Positions 16,478 to 24,957 of a stretch of DNA of 64,000 nucleotides are shown piece after piece (the first letter of the stretch is position 1; each line of letters starts with the position of its first letter). The DNA comes from Thermoanaerobacterales bacterium (lineage in GTDB: Bacteria; Bacillota; Thermosediminibacteria; Thermosediminibacterales; Tepidanaerobacteraceae), in contig DUMA01000007.1 of assembly GCA_012840135.1 (NCBI GenBank), positions 1 to 64,000 of the forward strand. The letters are read 5' to 3'. Below the pieces are notes generated by a model that did not search any database, had not been told where the DNA came from, and saw only the letters and a program-made list of their open reading frames with translations. The translations under genes and the position numbers were made by a program.

Positions 16478-17140
16478 TCATTTCAAGTCATGTAATGTCA
16501 TTTCCTCAATATCCGTATCAAATACGTCTCTAAATTTTCCAACCATTTTATCTGTAACGCACTGTATATCTTCCGTTATACCCAGCTTTTCCAGGGATGT
16601 CACTCCGAATTCCTTTATACCGCACGGGTTTATGAGATGGAAATATTTTAAATCGGTGCTGACATTGAAGGCTATGCCGTGCCACGTAATCCACTGTCTT
16701 ATGGCAGCACCTATGGCACAAATCTTTTCATCTCCAACCCATACACCCGGATATTCTGGCTTTTTCCCTGCGGTTATACCGTAATCGGCCAGAAGCCTTA
16801 TTATTACATCTTCCAATCTATCCACATAAAGATGGACATCCTTTTCCCATTTGTGAAGATTGAAAACAGGGTACGCCACGATCTGGCCGGGTCCGTGAAA
16901 GGTTATATTTCCTCCCCTCTCCACTTCGTAAATCTCGGCTATCTTTTTAAGTTCATCCATAGGAATCAAAATATTGTCAAAGCCCCCGGACCTTCCGACA
17001 GTATAGACCGGAGGGTGTTGCAATGTCATCAGTATGCCATCGGCAAAACCCTGTTTTACCATATCCCGGGCCTTCAGTTGCATATCTTTAGCCTCCAGGT
17101 AAGGGGTTTCGCCCAGTTTCAGCCACCTGACCTTCCTCAT
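16478..17140 (-). CDS. lipB: Octanoyl-[acyl carrier protein]:protein octanoyltransferase
   Basis: A 220-residue transferase that moves octanoate from acyl carrier protein to lipoyl domains, the step before LipA. Family motifs seen: VYTVGRSGG, RGGNITFHGPGQIVAYPVF with the conserved His, GAAIRQWITWHGIAFNV and NPCGIKEFGVTSL with the active-site Cys and Lys region. ATG 17140 has a GGAG ribosome site. Divergent from mscL; a TATAAT-type box in the 100-base gap probably serves this operon. Confidence 0.96.
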   Translation of the reverse strand: MRKVRWLKLGETPYLEAKDMQLKARDMVKQGFADGILMTLQHPPVYTVGRSGGFDNILIPMDELKKIAEIYEVERGGNITFHGPGQIVAYPVFNLHKWEKDVHLYVDRLEDVIIRLLADYGITAGKKPEYPGVWVGDEKICAIGAAIRQWITWHGIAFNVSTDLKYFHLINPCGIKEFGVTSLEKLGITEDIQCVTDKMVGKFRDVFDTDIEEMTLHDLK

Positions 17141-17240
17141 CGTCTCTCATCTCCGTGTAAATATTAATAAAGGATGATTATATTTTAACAGTAATGTTTA
17201 AAATAATAAAGTAAGCAAAAAAAATCAGGGGATAAAAACA

Positions 17241-17615
17241 ATGTGGGAAGAGTTTAAAAAGTTTGCTATTAAAGGAAACGTTGTGGATCTGGCCATCGGC
17301 GTTATCATCGGCGGAGCCTTCGGAAAAATCGTTTCTTCCCTTGTAAATGATATCATAATGCCCGTAATTGGCCTGCTGATGGGAGGTATTGATTTCAGTA
17401 AGCTAGAATTTCGCTTCAGAAATGCCATTATCAAATACGGTGCTTTTATTCAAAGCATCGTCGATTTCTTTATAATCGCCTTTTCCATATTCATTTTCAT
17501 CCAGCTGATCGGCAAATTAAAACATGAAAAACAAAAAAACGATGAGGAGCGGGAAATAAACAGGCAGGAAGAGCTCCTCACCGAAATTCGCGATTTGCTT
17601 AAACAAAAATTTTAA
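17241..17615 (+). CDS. mscL: Large-conductance mechanosensitive channel
   Basis: A 124-residue MscL with the standard layout: an amphipathic N-terminal helix [20 protein letters not shown]1 [22 protein letters not shown] with the gate region, a short periplasmic loop, TM2 [22 protein letters not shown] and a charged C-terminal bundle. It forms a pentameric emergency valve during hypo-osmotic shock. Start ATG 17241 has AGGGG 8 bases upstream. Isolated plus-strand gene between minus-strand operons. Confidence 0.97.
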   Translation: MWEEFKKFAIKGNVVDLAIGVIIGGAFGKIVSSLVNDIIMPVIGLLMGGIDFSKLEFRFRNAIIKYGAFIQSIVDFFIIAFSIFIFIQLIGKLKHEKQKNDEEREINRQEELLTEIRDLLKQKF

Positions 17616-17640
17616 TTCAACATTCGTTTTGTGTAACAAT

Positions 17641-18402
17641 TTATGCTATTATCTTCTCCAGAAAGCTTTTCGTGCGCTCGTGCCTGGGAGCTTTGAAGAT
17701 ATTGAGGGGCACATCTTCCTCCAGTATCCTGCCACCGTCCATGAACACCACCCGATCGGCCACTTCCCGGGCAAAACCCATCTCGTGGGTGACCACCATC
17801 ATGGTCATGCCATCCCTTGCCAGGCCTTTCATGACCGTAAGCACCTCCCCCACCAGCTCCGGGTCCAGGGCCGATGTGGGCTCGTCAAATAGCATCACTT
17901 TGGGCTGCATGGCCAGGGCCCTGGCAATGGCCACCCGCTGCTTCTGACCGCCGGAAAGGCGGGAGGGGTATTCATCCCTTTTATCCGCCAGGCCCACCTT
18001 GCCCAGAAGGTCCATAGCTATTTTTTCAGCCTCTTCCCGGCGCATCTTCTTTACAGTTATCGGCCCCTCCATAACATTTTCCAGCGCTGTCATGTGGGGG
18101 AACAGGTTGAAATGCTGGAAAACCATGCCTATTTCCTGCTGCAGCGCTCTGAAAGAACGGTTTTTGGGCTCCAGGGGCTGACCTTCCACAAAGATTCTGC
18201 CGCTTTCCGGATGCTCAAGATATTTGATACACCTCAAAAGGGTGCTCTTGCCGGAACCGCTGGGGCCGATGATAACCACCACTTCACCGAGCGATACCGC
18301 AAGGTTTATGTTATCCAGCACTTTTAAATTCCCGAAAGATTTTTGCAGATTTTCTATAAATATCATGGGAGACTCACCGGCCTTTACCGAAACCTTATTC
18401 AT
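17641..18402 (-). CDS. Polar amino-acid ABC transporter ATP-binding protein, GlnQ type
   Basis: A 253-residue ABC ATPase: Walker [10 protein letters not shown] near residue 43, Q-loop in [17 protein letters not shown], signature [15 protein letters not shown], Walker [15 protein letters not shown] and the [21 protein letters not shown] stretch typical of the amino-acid class. The start ATG overlaps the permease stop by 8 bases. It energises the transporter formed with 18395-19045 and the lipoprotein 19127-20029. Confidence 0.96.
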   Translation of the reverse strand: MNKVSVKAGESPMIFIENLQKSFGNLKVLDNINLAVSLGEVVVIIGPSGSGKSTLLRCIKYLEHPESGRIFVEGQPLEPKNRSFRALQQEIGMVFQHFNLFPHMTALENVMEGPITVKKMRREEAEKIAMDLLGKVGLADKRDEYPSRLSGGQKQRVAIARALAMQPKVMLFDEPTSALDPELVGEVLTVMKGLARDGMTMMVVTHEMGFAREVADRVVFMDGGRILEEDVPLNIFKAPRHERTKSFLEKIIA

Positions 18403-19045
18403 ATACGGAGAACCTCCTCTCCATCTTGCCGAACACCACCGTGAAAACCGATGTAAGTAGAAGATAATAAATACCCGCCAGGGTGAATACTTCTATGGGT
18501 TTGAAGGAATTGGCGTACATCTGCTGGGCTACCCGCATGAGTTCCACCATGGCGATGTTGGAAACCAGGGAAGAATCCTTCAAAAGTGCGATAAACTCAT
18601 TGCCCATGGGCGGGATGAGCCTCCGGTAAGCCTGCGGCAGTATCACCCTTCTCATGGCCTGACCGTAGGTCATGCCCAGAGCCCTGGCCGCCTCCATCTG
18701 ACCTTTGTCTATGGATTGAATGCCTGCCCTAATTATTTCCGCCACATAGGCTGCAGAATTGAGGCTCATGCCCAGAACCGCTGCCACGAAGGGTGGAAGA
18801 TTTATGCCTAAAGACGGCCCGCCGTAATAGATGGCAAAGAGCTGCAAAAGCAGCGGCGTCCCCCTCATCACATAGATGTAAAACCCCGCCGCTCTGGAAA
18901 ACAATATATTGGAAGATATTTTCATAAGAGCCAGTATGAGTCCCAGAAGGGTTCCAAAAAACACCGAAAGGATGGTGAGCTCAACGGTGGTTACGGCTCC
19001 CAGCCCCAGAATGGGTATAAGATTTTTCATATATTCAAAGTCCAT
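18395..19045 (-). CDS. Polar amino-acid ABC transporter permease
   Basis: A 216-residue inner-membrane permease of the HisM/GlnP family with five or six hydrophobic segments. The [18 protein letters not shown] segment near residue 60 and the EAA-loop pattern [25 protein letters not shown] near residue 125 are diagnostic. ATG 19045 follows GAGGTGG. Its gene is separated from the binding-protein gene by an 81-base gap that contains a perfect 10-bp hairpin. Confidence 0.96.
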   Translation of the reverse strand: MDFEYMKNLIPILGLGAVTTVELTILSVFFGTLLGLILALMKISSNILFSRAAGFYIYVMRGTPLLLQLFAIYYGGPSLGINLPPFVAAVLGMSLNSAAYVAEIIRAGIQSIDKGQMEAARALGMTYGQAMRRVILPQAYRRLIPPMGNEFIALLKDSSLVSNIAMVELMRVAQQMYANSFKPIEVFTLAGIYYLLLTSVFTVVFGKMERRFSVYE

Positions 19046-19087
19046 TGACCCACCTCAACATTCAGTCTATTGATATTAAATAATTTG

Positions 19088-19111
19088 GCCCTTTGAAAAG
19101 CTTCAAAGGGC
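19088..19111 (-). other. Intercistronic hairpin after amino-acid-binding-protein gene
   Basis: GCCCTTTGAA (19088-19097) and TTCAAAGGGC (19102-19111) form a perfect 10-bp stem with a 4-base loop. The minus strand continues CAAATTATTT with no T-run. Same position relative to the binding-protein gene as the hairpins at 5764-5786 and 43407-43428. Confidence 0.65.
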
Positions 19112-19126
19112 ATAGCTTTTTAAAAA

Positions 19127-20029
19127 TTAAAAATTAACATCTTCCAGTGTCGATATATCCTCTCCAAACCACTTCTTGGAAATCTCAGCCATGGTGCCGT
19201 CCTGCTTCATTTCCTCCAGGACCTTGACCAGGGCTTCCCTCAGGGCCTTGTCCTCTTTGCGGAAGGCTATACCTATGGGTTCTTTTACCAGGGGGAAGGC
19301 TACCTTAAATTCATTGGGCCTCTTGGTCATGTAGTAGCGCCCTACCAGTTCGTCCACCACTATGGCCTGGGTCCTGTTGTTGGCCAGGTCAAGGAACGCC
19401 TCGGTGAATTTGGAGTATTTCTTGAGTTCTTTCAGACCTTCAATCTTGTTGGCGGCTTCCTCACTGGTGCTGCCAAGCTGGGTACCTACGATTTTGCCCT
19501 TTAAATCATCCTGGGTCTTTACGGAATCATCATTGGCCTTTACCACCACCACCTGGGCTTCATTCAGGTAAGCTGGAGAAAATTCCACCTGTTTTGCCCT
19601 ATCGGCGGTCATGCTCATGCCGGACCAGATTATGTCAAACTTCTTGGAGTTCAATGCCAGAATAACTCCATTCCAGTCGGTGGGAATCCACTCAGCTTCA
19701 ACTCCCAGCCTTTTTGCGGCTTCCCTTGACAAATCTATATCATAGCCCACCAGCTGATTTTTGTCATCCCGGAATTCCAGAGGCGGGAAAGCATCGTCAA
19801 TGCCTATGGTTATCTTGCCGGCTTTCTTGACCCTTTCCAGAGAATCGTCAGAACCTGTATTGGCGGCACCATTTCCGGAATTGTTGGATTCGGCGGTTTG
19901 GTTTTGATTATTTTGGGCTGCCTGATTTGATGTGTTTGTCCCGGAAGTGTCCGCAGCTTTCTGTCCGCATCCTGCTACAACTGCTGCAATAAAAAATAGA
20001 ACCAGAATAAGAGAAAATATTTTCTTCAA
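19127..20029 (-). CDS. Polar amino-acid ABC transporter substrate-binding lipoprotein
   Basis: A 300-residue lipoprotein: hydrophobic leader with lipobox AVVAGC, an Asn/Gln/Ser-rich linker to about residue 62, then an SBP_bac_3 domain with GKITIGIDDAFPPLEFRDD, GYDIDLSREAAKRLG, WSGMSMTADRAKQVEFSPAYL and VGTQLGSTSEE. These motifs indicate binding of a polar or acidic amino acid. The start is TTG 20029, 8 bases after GAGGAG. First gene of the operon, with its own sigma-A promoter. Confidence 0.94.
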   Translation of the reverse strand: MKKIFSLILVLFFIAAVVAGCGQKAADTSGTNTSNQAAQNNQNQTAESNNSGNGAANTGSDDSLERVKKAGKITIGIDDAFPPLEFRDDKNQLVGYDIDLSREAAKRLGVEAEWIPTDWNGVILALNSKKFDIIWSGMSMTADRAKQVEFSPAYLNEAQVVVVKANDDSVKTQDDLKGKIVGTQLGSTSEEAANKIEGLKELKKYSKFTEAFLDLANNRTQAIVVDELVGRYYMTKRPNEFKVAFPLVKEPIGIAFRKEDKALREALVKVLEEMKQDGTMAEISKKWFGEDISTLEDVNF

Positions 20030-20063
20030 AAGAAATTCTCCTCTCCGAAAAAATTCTGGTCCT

Positions 20064-20092
20064 ATTATACTTTAATATATTAAACTTGTAAA
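20064..20092 (-). promoter_or_regulatory. Sigma-A promoter of the amino-acid ABC operon
   Basis: Minus strand TTTACA (20087-20092), a 17-base spacer and a perfect TATAAT (20064-20069). One of the best vegetative promoters in the window. Confidence 0.75.
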
Positions 20093-20126
20093 GAGATAAA
20101 ACGCCTTTTAAAAAATATCCTGCATC

Positions 20127-21452
20127 TTATAGCAGCTCCGCTGCCAGCTGGGCCAGTGGCGAGCGTTCTCCCTTTATCAGGTTAACATGGCCTGCCAGCG
20201 GCTGGTCTTTGAATTTCTCCACCACATAGGAAAGGCCGTTGCTGGAATAATCCAGGTAGGGGTTGTCTATCTGTTCGGGATCGCCTATAAGAACTATCTT
20301 GCTGCCTTCACCCACCCTTGAAACTATAGTCTTCATTTCATGGCGCGAAAGGTTCTGTGCTTCATCTATTATGATAAACTGTTTTGCTATACTCCTGCCC
20401 CTTATATAGGTCAGGGCTTCCACTTCCACATTTTTAAACCCCACCATTATATCTTCAATATCTTCTCCGTTCCTGGCATTGAAGATATACTCCAGATTAT
20501 CGTATATGGGCTGCATCCAGGGCCTCAGCTTTTCGTCCTTGTCGCCTGGCAAAAAGCCTATATCCCTGCCCATAGGTACCACCGGGCGGGCCACCACCAG
20601 CTTTTTATATACCTTTTCGTCCTCTGTCTTTAAAAGCCCTGCCGCCAGGGCCAGCAGGGTCTTGCCTGTGCCGGCGCGGCCCGTTATGGTCACCAGGGAT
20701 ATCTCATCATTTAAAAGCAGATCAAAGGCCATCTTCTGCTGGGCATTTTTGGGTCGAATCCCCCAGACCGCATCTTTTGCATGGTATAGGGGAACTATGG
20801 ATTTTTTCTGAAGGGCATATCGCCCCAGCGCTGATTTAGAAGATCCAAAAACATCCCTGAGTATCACAAATTGATTGGGATGGAAAGCCTCTCCAAAATG
20901 TTCCACTGAAAGGTTTCCATCCATGTAAAACATATCTATGATTGACGGATGAACATCCTTTTCTACATACCCCTGGAAAAAATCACTGGCTGTAACTATT
21001 TTGTCCGAAAGGTAATCCTGAGCCTCAACCCCCAGGGCATCGGCCTTTACTCTCATGATGGCATCCTTAGAAACCAGGATAACTCTTTTGGGCTGTGGTT
21101 TTTGATTTTCCTCCATCTGCAGGTTCTTTGCCACCGCCAGAATCCTGTTGTCGTTATTTGATTCCAGGAAATAATCCGCAAGAGAGGTCATGGCCTTGTG
21201 GTTCAGCTCCACCCTGAAGGTCCCCCCACCTTCCAGTGGAATGCCTTCGTGGAGTTTGCCCATATTCCTGAAATTATCGAGAATCCGCGAGACACGGCGG
21301 GCATTTCTCCCTATTTCATCCTGGTAGCTCTTCTTTGAATCCACTTCCTCTATTACTACTGCCGGGATCACAACATCATTGTCCTCAAAAGAAAAAAAGG
21401 CATTGGGATCGCTGAGTAAGACGCTGGTATCCAGCACATAAATCTTTTCCAA
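20127..21452 (-). CDS. PhoH-family ATPase with N-terminal PIN domain
   Basis: A 441-residue two-domain protein. Residues 1-135 form a PIN nuclease-like domain (YVLDTSVLLSDP with acidic residues; VIPAVVIEEVDSKK). From about residue 240 there is a PhoH P-loop ATPase with Walker A TGRAGTGKTLLALA and Walker B FIIIDEAQNLSRHEMK. This architecture (YlaK/PhoH2 type) is thought to unwind and cleave RNA. ATG 21458 lies only one base after AGGAGG, whereas TTG 21452 lies 7 bases after, so TTG is preferred. Downstream partner of the 48-residue ORF at 21476-21622. Confidence 0.9.
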   Translation of the reverse strand: MEKIYVLDTSVLLSDPNAFFSFEDNDVVIPAVVIEEVDSKKSYQDEIGRNARRVSRILDNFRNMGKLHEGIPLEGGGTFRVELNHKAMTSLADYFLESNNDNRILAVAKNLQMEENQKPQPKRVILVSKDAIMRVKADALGVEAQDYLSDKIVTASDFFQGYVEKDVHPSIIDMFYMDGNLSVEHFGEAFHPNQFVILRDVFGSSKSALGRYALQKKSIVPLYHAKDAVWGIRPKNAQQKMAFDLLLNDEISLVTITGRAGTGKTLLALAAGLLKTEDEKVYKKLVVARPVVPMGRDIGFLPGDKDEKLRPWMQPIYDNLEYIFNARNGEDIEDIMVGFKNVEVEALTYIRGRSIAKQFIIIDEAQNLSRHEMKTIVSRVGEGSKIVLIGDPEQIDNPYLDYSSNGLSYVVEKFKDQPLAGHVNLIKGERSPLAQLAAELL

Positions 21453-21475
21453 TGCCATACCTCCTGTTTAAATTA

Positions 21476-21622
21476 TTAGGCACCCTTCTTCATTGCTTCG
21501 ATTTGCTCTTCTAATTCCATTATACGCACCAGGAGATTAACTTTATTACCTTCATTTTTTGTCCACTGGTTTAAAAGTTTTTCCCTCTCCTGTTCCAGTA
21601 CTGCTACTCTGTTCCTTAACAT
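21476..21622 (-). CDS. Small coiled-coil protein upstream of phoH
   Basis: A 48-residue ORF beginning MLRNRVAVLEQEREKLL and ending MKKGA. ATG 21622 has GGGAGGG about 6 bases upstream. The sequence is rich in Glu, Lys, Leu and Gln with heptad-like spacing, so an alpha-helical coiled coil is likely. The stop lies 17-23 bases before the PhoH/PIN start, so the two are almost surely co-transcribed. No family recognised; a link to the RNA-processing ATPase is inferred from position only. Confidence 0.65.
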   Translation of the reverse strand: MLRNRVAVLEQEREKLLNQWTKNEGNKVNLLVRIMELEEQIEAMKKGA

Positions 21623-21767
21623 TTTACATCCCTCCCTGCTTTTTGTATACATAAACCATGATAATACGTTTCAATTTTAGTATACAAAGAATTTGTTAAG
21701 TAAAAATTATCAAAAAGTTAATTTTTTGTGAAGAAATATGTCAATCTTGTTATAAAATATATTTTGT

Positions 21768-21796
21768 TTGTTACAATACTTTTTTTATATTATAAT
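21768..21796 (+). promoter_or_regulatory. Sigma-A promoter of ddl
   Basis: TTGTTA (21768-21773), a 17-base spacer and a perfect TATAAT (21791-21796). It leaves an untranslated leader of about 130 bases with no recognised riboswitch. Confidence 0.6.
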
Positions 21797-21936
21797 GAAT
21801 AATATATTAAGAAAAACATATTTTGTATAGGTCAAACGCTCGAGCATCACGTGGATTATCTGCGGGTCATTCCATCTTATTGTACTTGTCGATAGAACAT
21901 ATATATCGCAAAAAAGTGCGAAGGGAGTGCATATTT

Positions 21937-23028
21937 ATGGAAAAGATGAAGGTCGGTGTCGTTTTCGGCGGGCAATCGGGAGAGCACGAAGTCTCCTTAA
22001 TGTCGGCTACATCCGTAATAAGGGTTATGGATAAGACAAAATACGATATTATTCCTATAGGTATAACAAAAGAAGGCAAATGGCACGTCTTTCAGGGCGA
22101 CATATCAAAAATCGAAGACGGAAGCTGGCAGCAGGAAGCCGTGCCGGCTTTTCTGCCGCCGGACACGAGCTACAGATGCCTGATGTCTTTAAAGGACGGC
22201 GTAGAAGTTCGCCATTATATTGACGTAATCTTTCCAGTGCTGCATGGGCCCCGGGGAGAAGACGGCACGGTGCAGGGGATCTTTGAACTTATGAACATCC
22301 CCTACGTCAGTTGCGGCGTAAGCTCTTCGGCTGTATGCATGGATAAGGTCTTTACAAAACAGATTCTTCGCCAGTCCGGGCTGCCGGTAGTGGATTACAA
22401 AGTGTTTTATAAAAAGGACCTGCCGCAAAAGCTAGATGAAATGACGACAGAAGTGGAAGCCTCTTTCGGCTATCCGTGTTTCGTGAAACCGGCCAATATG
22501 GGGTCCAGTGTGGGCATAACCAAAGCCCACGACCGAAGTGAATTGAAATCCGCTTTAATGCTGGCGGCGGAATATGACAGAAAACTCCTGGTAGAAAAGT
22601 TCATCCCGGCCCGCGAGATAGAGTGTTCAGTGTTGGGCAACGACGACCCCCAAGCATCCCTTCCGGGCGAGATAATACCAAGCCATGAATTCTACGATTA
22701 CACAGCAAAGTACTTCGATGGCGGCAAATCCAAGCTGCTTATACCCGCACCCCTGGCCGGTGAAGAAACCGAAAAGATACGAACCCTGGCAGTCAAGGCC
22801 TTCAAAGCCCTGGATTGCAGCGGCATGGCCCGGGTAGATTTTCTTATGAGCAAGGTATCGGGAATAATTTATATAAACGAGCTAAATACCATTCCGGGGT
22901 TTACCAGGATAAGCATGTATCCCAAGATGTGGGAAGCCACGGGTATACCCTATAAAGAACTCATAGACAGACTCATAATGCTGGCCATTGAGCGACACCG
23001 TGAAAAGCAAACTTTAAGGCTTTCATGA
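21937..23028 (+). CDS. ddl: D-alanine--D-alanine ligase
   Basis: A 363-residue ATP-grasp ligase that makes D-Ala-D-Ala for peptidoglycan. Motifs: VVFGGQSGEHEVSLMSA at the N-terminus, PVLHGPRGEDGTVQG, FVKPANMGSSVGI, EKFIPAREIECSVLGND and the C-terminal INELNTIPGFTRISMYPKMWE, which carries the metal and substrate residues. ATG 21937 has AGGGAG 8 bases upstream; the open frame before it has no start signal. Monocistronic, with a promoter and terminator of its own. Confidence 0.96.
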   Translation: MEKMKVGVVFGGQSGEHEVSLMSATSVIRVMDKTKYDIIPIGITKEGKWHVFQGDISKIEDGSWQQEAVPAFLPPDTSYRCLMSLKDGVEVRHYIDVIFPVLHGPRGEDGTVQGIFELMNIPYVSCGVSSSAVCMDKVFTKQILRQSGLPVVDYKVFYKKDLPQKLDEMTTEVEASFGYPCFVKPANMGSSVGITKAHDRSELKSALMLAAEYDRKLLVEKFIPAREIECSVLGNDDPQASLPGEIIPSHEFYDYTAKYFDGGKSKLLIPAPLAGEETEKIRTLAVKAFKALDCSGMARVDFLMSKVSGIIYINELNTIPGFTRISMYPKMWEATGIPYKELIDRLIMLAIERHREKQTLRLS

Positions 23029-23089
23029 AGTGTTTCACATTTGTCCAAAAAAAATAAATTATTATATCGAATCGTGCTTTATTCAATGG

Positions 23090-23113
23090 GTGCCATTTTT
23101 CGGCACTTTTTTT
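23090..23113 (+). terminator. Terminator of ddl
   Basis: GTGCC (23090-23094) pairs with GGCAC (23102-23106), followed by seven T residues and a further T-rich stretch. Confidence 0.75.
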
Positions 23114-23133
23114 ATTTATTTTTTATAAGCCTA

Positions 23134-23163
23134 TTGACATTTAGTAATCATTACTATTATAAT
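23134..23163 (+). promoter_or_regulatory. Sigma-A promoter of tpx
   Basis: A perfect TTGACA (23134-23139), an 18-base spacer and a perfect TATAAT (23158-23163), about 45 bases before the TTG start. The spacer contains the inverted repeat at 23142-23156. Confidence 0.8.
23142..23156. promoter_or_regulatory. PerR/Fur-like 7-1-7 operator
   Basis: TAGTAATCATTACTA is a perfect 7-1-7 inverted repeat. It has the geometry and most bases of the PerR box (TTATAATNATTATAA) and the Fur box (TGATAATNATTATCA). It fills the spacer between the -35 and -10 boxes of the tpx promoter, so binding would exclude RNA polymerase. No perR or fur gene is in the window. Confidence 0.6.
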
Positions 23164-23215
23164 AAAAATGTAAATTGGCATAATGTAGAAACGAATGATA
23201 AGGAGGTGTGAGCAG

Positions 23216-23746
23216 TTGCCTGAAAACGAGCGTCATGGTGATGTAACTTTCAAAGGTCAAGCTCTGACAGCAATAGGACCATTGCTAAAAGCCGGCGATA
23301 AGGCACCGGACTTTAAGGTCCTGAACAATGCCCTGGAAGAGGAAACCCTTGCCACCACCCGGAGCAAGATAAGGCTCATTGCTTCGGTACCCTCCCTGGA
23401 TACCCCTGTCTGTGATATGGAAACCCGGATGTTCAACAAAGAAGCCGTATCTTTCGGCAGCGATGTGGAAGTCTTAACCATCAGCATGGATCTCCCATTC
23501 GCCCAGAAAAGGTGGTGTGCCGCTGCGGGCGTGGATAGGGTAAGGACCCTCTCCGATCACCGAGAAGCTTCCTTCGGAAAAAACTACGGAGTCCTGGTAA
23601 AGGAGCTTCGGCTCTTGCAAAGGGCGATCTTTCTCGTGGATAGGGATGACATCATCCGTTATGTTGAATATGTAAGGGAAATAGGTCAGGAGCCCAATTA
23701 TGAAGCGGTCTTGCAGCAGATAAAACACCTTACAGGCGCTTTGTAA
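23216..23746 (+). CDS. tpx: Thiol peroxidase, Tpx type
   Basis: A 176-residue atypical 2-Cys peroxiredoxin that reduces H2O2 and alkyl peroxides with thioredoxin-type reductants. Peroxidatic Cys66 is in PSLDTPVCDMETR and resolving Cys101 in KRWCAAAGV, the expected Tpx spacing. The start is TTG 23216, nine bases after AAGGAGG; the in-frame ATG at 23195 lies upstream of that site and cannot use it. First gene of the peroxide/iron cluster, controlled by a promoter with a PerR-like operator. Confidence 0.93.
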   Translation: MPENERHGDVTFKGQALTAIGPLLKAGDKAPDFKVLNNALEEETLATTRSKIRLIASVPSLDTPVCDMETRMFNKEAVSFGSDVEVLTISMDLPFAQKRWCAAAGVDRVRTLSDHREASFGKNYGVLVKELRLLQRAIFLVDRDDIIRYVEYVREIGQEPNYEAVLQQIKHLTGAL

Positions 23747-23903
23747 ATTCTCTTTAATTACATCACATGAATTTTGTGCTGTGCGGAAATGTACATACCC
23801 AACCATTAAAATCAACTATCCTGATTTTTGCATAAAATCATTTGTTGGATCTGAAACTATTAATAATTTATTAAAATTTATTAAAACACGAGGGGGTAAA
23901 ATT

Positions 23904-24407
23904 ATGAAAACCATGACCAAGGAAAACCTTAAGGCAGCCTTTGCCGGCGAAAGTCAGGCCCATATGAAGTATCTCATTTTTGCAGATACGGCCGAAAAAG
24001 AAGGCAAACCCAACATAGCGAGATTATTCAGAGCCATAGCCTATGCGGAACAGGTCCATGCCACCAATCATTTCAAAGCCCTTCAGGAATTAAACGGAAC
24101 TGCTGACAATCTACAGGTAGCCATCAACGGAGAAAATTTCGAAGTTGACGAGATGTATCCCGCTTATGATGCGGTAGCAAAGCTGCAGGACGAAAAAACA
24201 GCGGAAAAAAGCATTCATTATGCCATTGAGGCTGAAAAGATTCATGCATCCCTGTACGATGAAGCGAAAAAAATGGCTCAAAATGACAGCGATATAAGCG
24301 GAGAAGAAATTTATATCTGTCCCGTCTGCGGTTACACAGTAAAAGGCGCCGCTCCGGACAAATGCCCTGTATGCGGGGTTTCAAAGGATAAATTCGCAAA
24401 ATTTTAA
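23904..24407 (+). CDS. Rubrerythrin
   Basis: A 167-residue peroxide-scavenging protein. The N-terminal four-helix domain contains the di-iron ligands (AGESQAHMKY, EQVHATNHF, and EKIHASLYDEA in the second half), and the C-terminal rubredoxin-like domain has two CPVCG pairs near residues 140 and 156. It reduces H2O2 using electrons from rubredoxin or the flavoprotein encoded downstream. ATG 23904 follows GAGGGGG by 8 bases; the longer open frame upstream lacks a start signal. It lies 157 bases after tpx. Confidence 0.95.
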   Translation: MKTMTKENLKAAFAGESQAHMKYLIFADTAEKEGKPNIARLFRAIAYAEQVHATNHFKALQELNGTADNLQVAINGENFEVDEMYPAYDAVAKLQDEKTAEKSIHYAIEAEKIHASLYDEAKKMAQNDSDISGEEIYICPVCGYTVKGAAPDKCPVCGVSKDKFAKF

Positions 24408-24471
24408 AACAGGCCATTATTCGCCGAGTACATTTTTTTCCAGCAAATAAATCCTTACAGCCGACGAGGTT

Positions 24472-24513
24472 GGATGTCTGCCATACTGCCCTCTCGCATA
24501 CAGGCAGGCATCC
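24472..24513 (+). other. Strong hairpin in the rbr-cargo intergenic leader
   Basis: GGATGTCTGCC (24472-24482) pairs with GGCAGGCATCC (24503-24513), an 11-bp stem with one G-U pair and a 20-base loop. No T-run follows. It lies between rubrerythrin and the encapsulin cargo gene and may be an mRNA stabiliser, processing site or attenuator. Confidence 0.55.
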
Positions 24514-24561
24514 CGTCTGTTATATAAATCAACTTATTTTGAATTTAAGGAGGAAAATGGT

Positions 24562-24915
24562 ATGCCTGATTTTGGTAATGCTTTTTCTGGACTCGCCAAA
24601 GACCGCAAACTTACCGAACAGGAACTTATTCGGGCCATCAGATTCATGGTTGCTGCAGAATACGAAGCAGTACAGTTATATATGCAGTTGGCGGAATCCA
24701 TAGAAAACGAACTGGCAATTGAAGTTTTAAAAGACATAGCCGATGAAGAAAGGGTGCACGCAGGAGAATTCTTAAGACTGTTATATGAACTTGCCCCGGA
24801 TGAAAAACAATTTTATGCAGAAGGTGCCAGAGAAGTTGAACAGGAAATCTTAAATCTACATAAAAAAAGGTCTGGAAAAGATTTAACCGTAGGAGATCTT
24901 AAGAATCAAAATTGA
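24562..24915 (+). CDS. Encapsulin cargo: ferritin-like iron-oxidising protein
   Basis: A 117-residue ferritin-like protein with two helices and one set of di-iron ligands per chain (Glu33, Glu63, His66 in AAEYEAVQLY and DEERVHAGEF), so a dimer or higher assembly is needed for a full ferroxidase site. The C-terminal LTVGDLK (108-114) matches the family 1 encapsulin cargo-loading peptide. It should oxidise Fe(II) inside the shell encoded immediately downstream. It resembles the ferritin-like domain fused to encapsulin in Pyrococcus, here as a separate protein. ATG 24562 has AAGGAGG 8 bases upstream. Confidence 0.9.
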   Translation: MPDFGNAFSGLAKDRKLTEQELIRAIRFMVAAEYEAVQLYMQLAESIENELAIEVLKDIADEERVHAGEFLRLLYELAPDEKQFYAEGAREVEQEILNLHKKRSGKDLTVGDLKNQN

Positions 24916-24917
24916 AA

Positions 24918-24951
24918 GGTAGGTGTAAAGGCGGCATCTACAAGTACCGCC
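24918..24951 (+). promoter_or_regulatory. Encapsulin ribosome site separated from the start by a hairpin
   Basis: The only Shine-Dalgarno-like sequence, AGGTAGGTG (24918-24926), is 31 bases from ATG 24958, too far in linear form. GGCGG (24930-24934) and CCGCC (24947-24951) between them form a hairpin; folding would leave about 9 bases, a normal spacing. Confidence 0.5.
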
Positions 24952-24957
24952 GTATTT

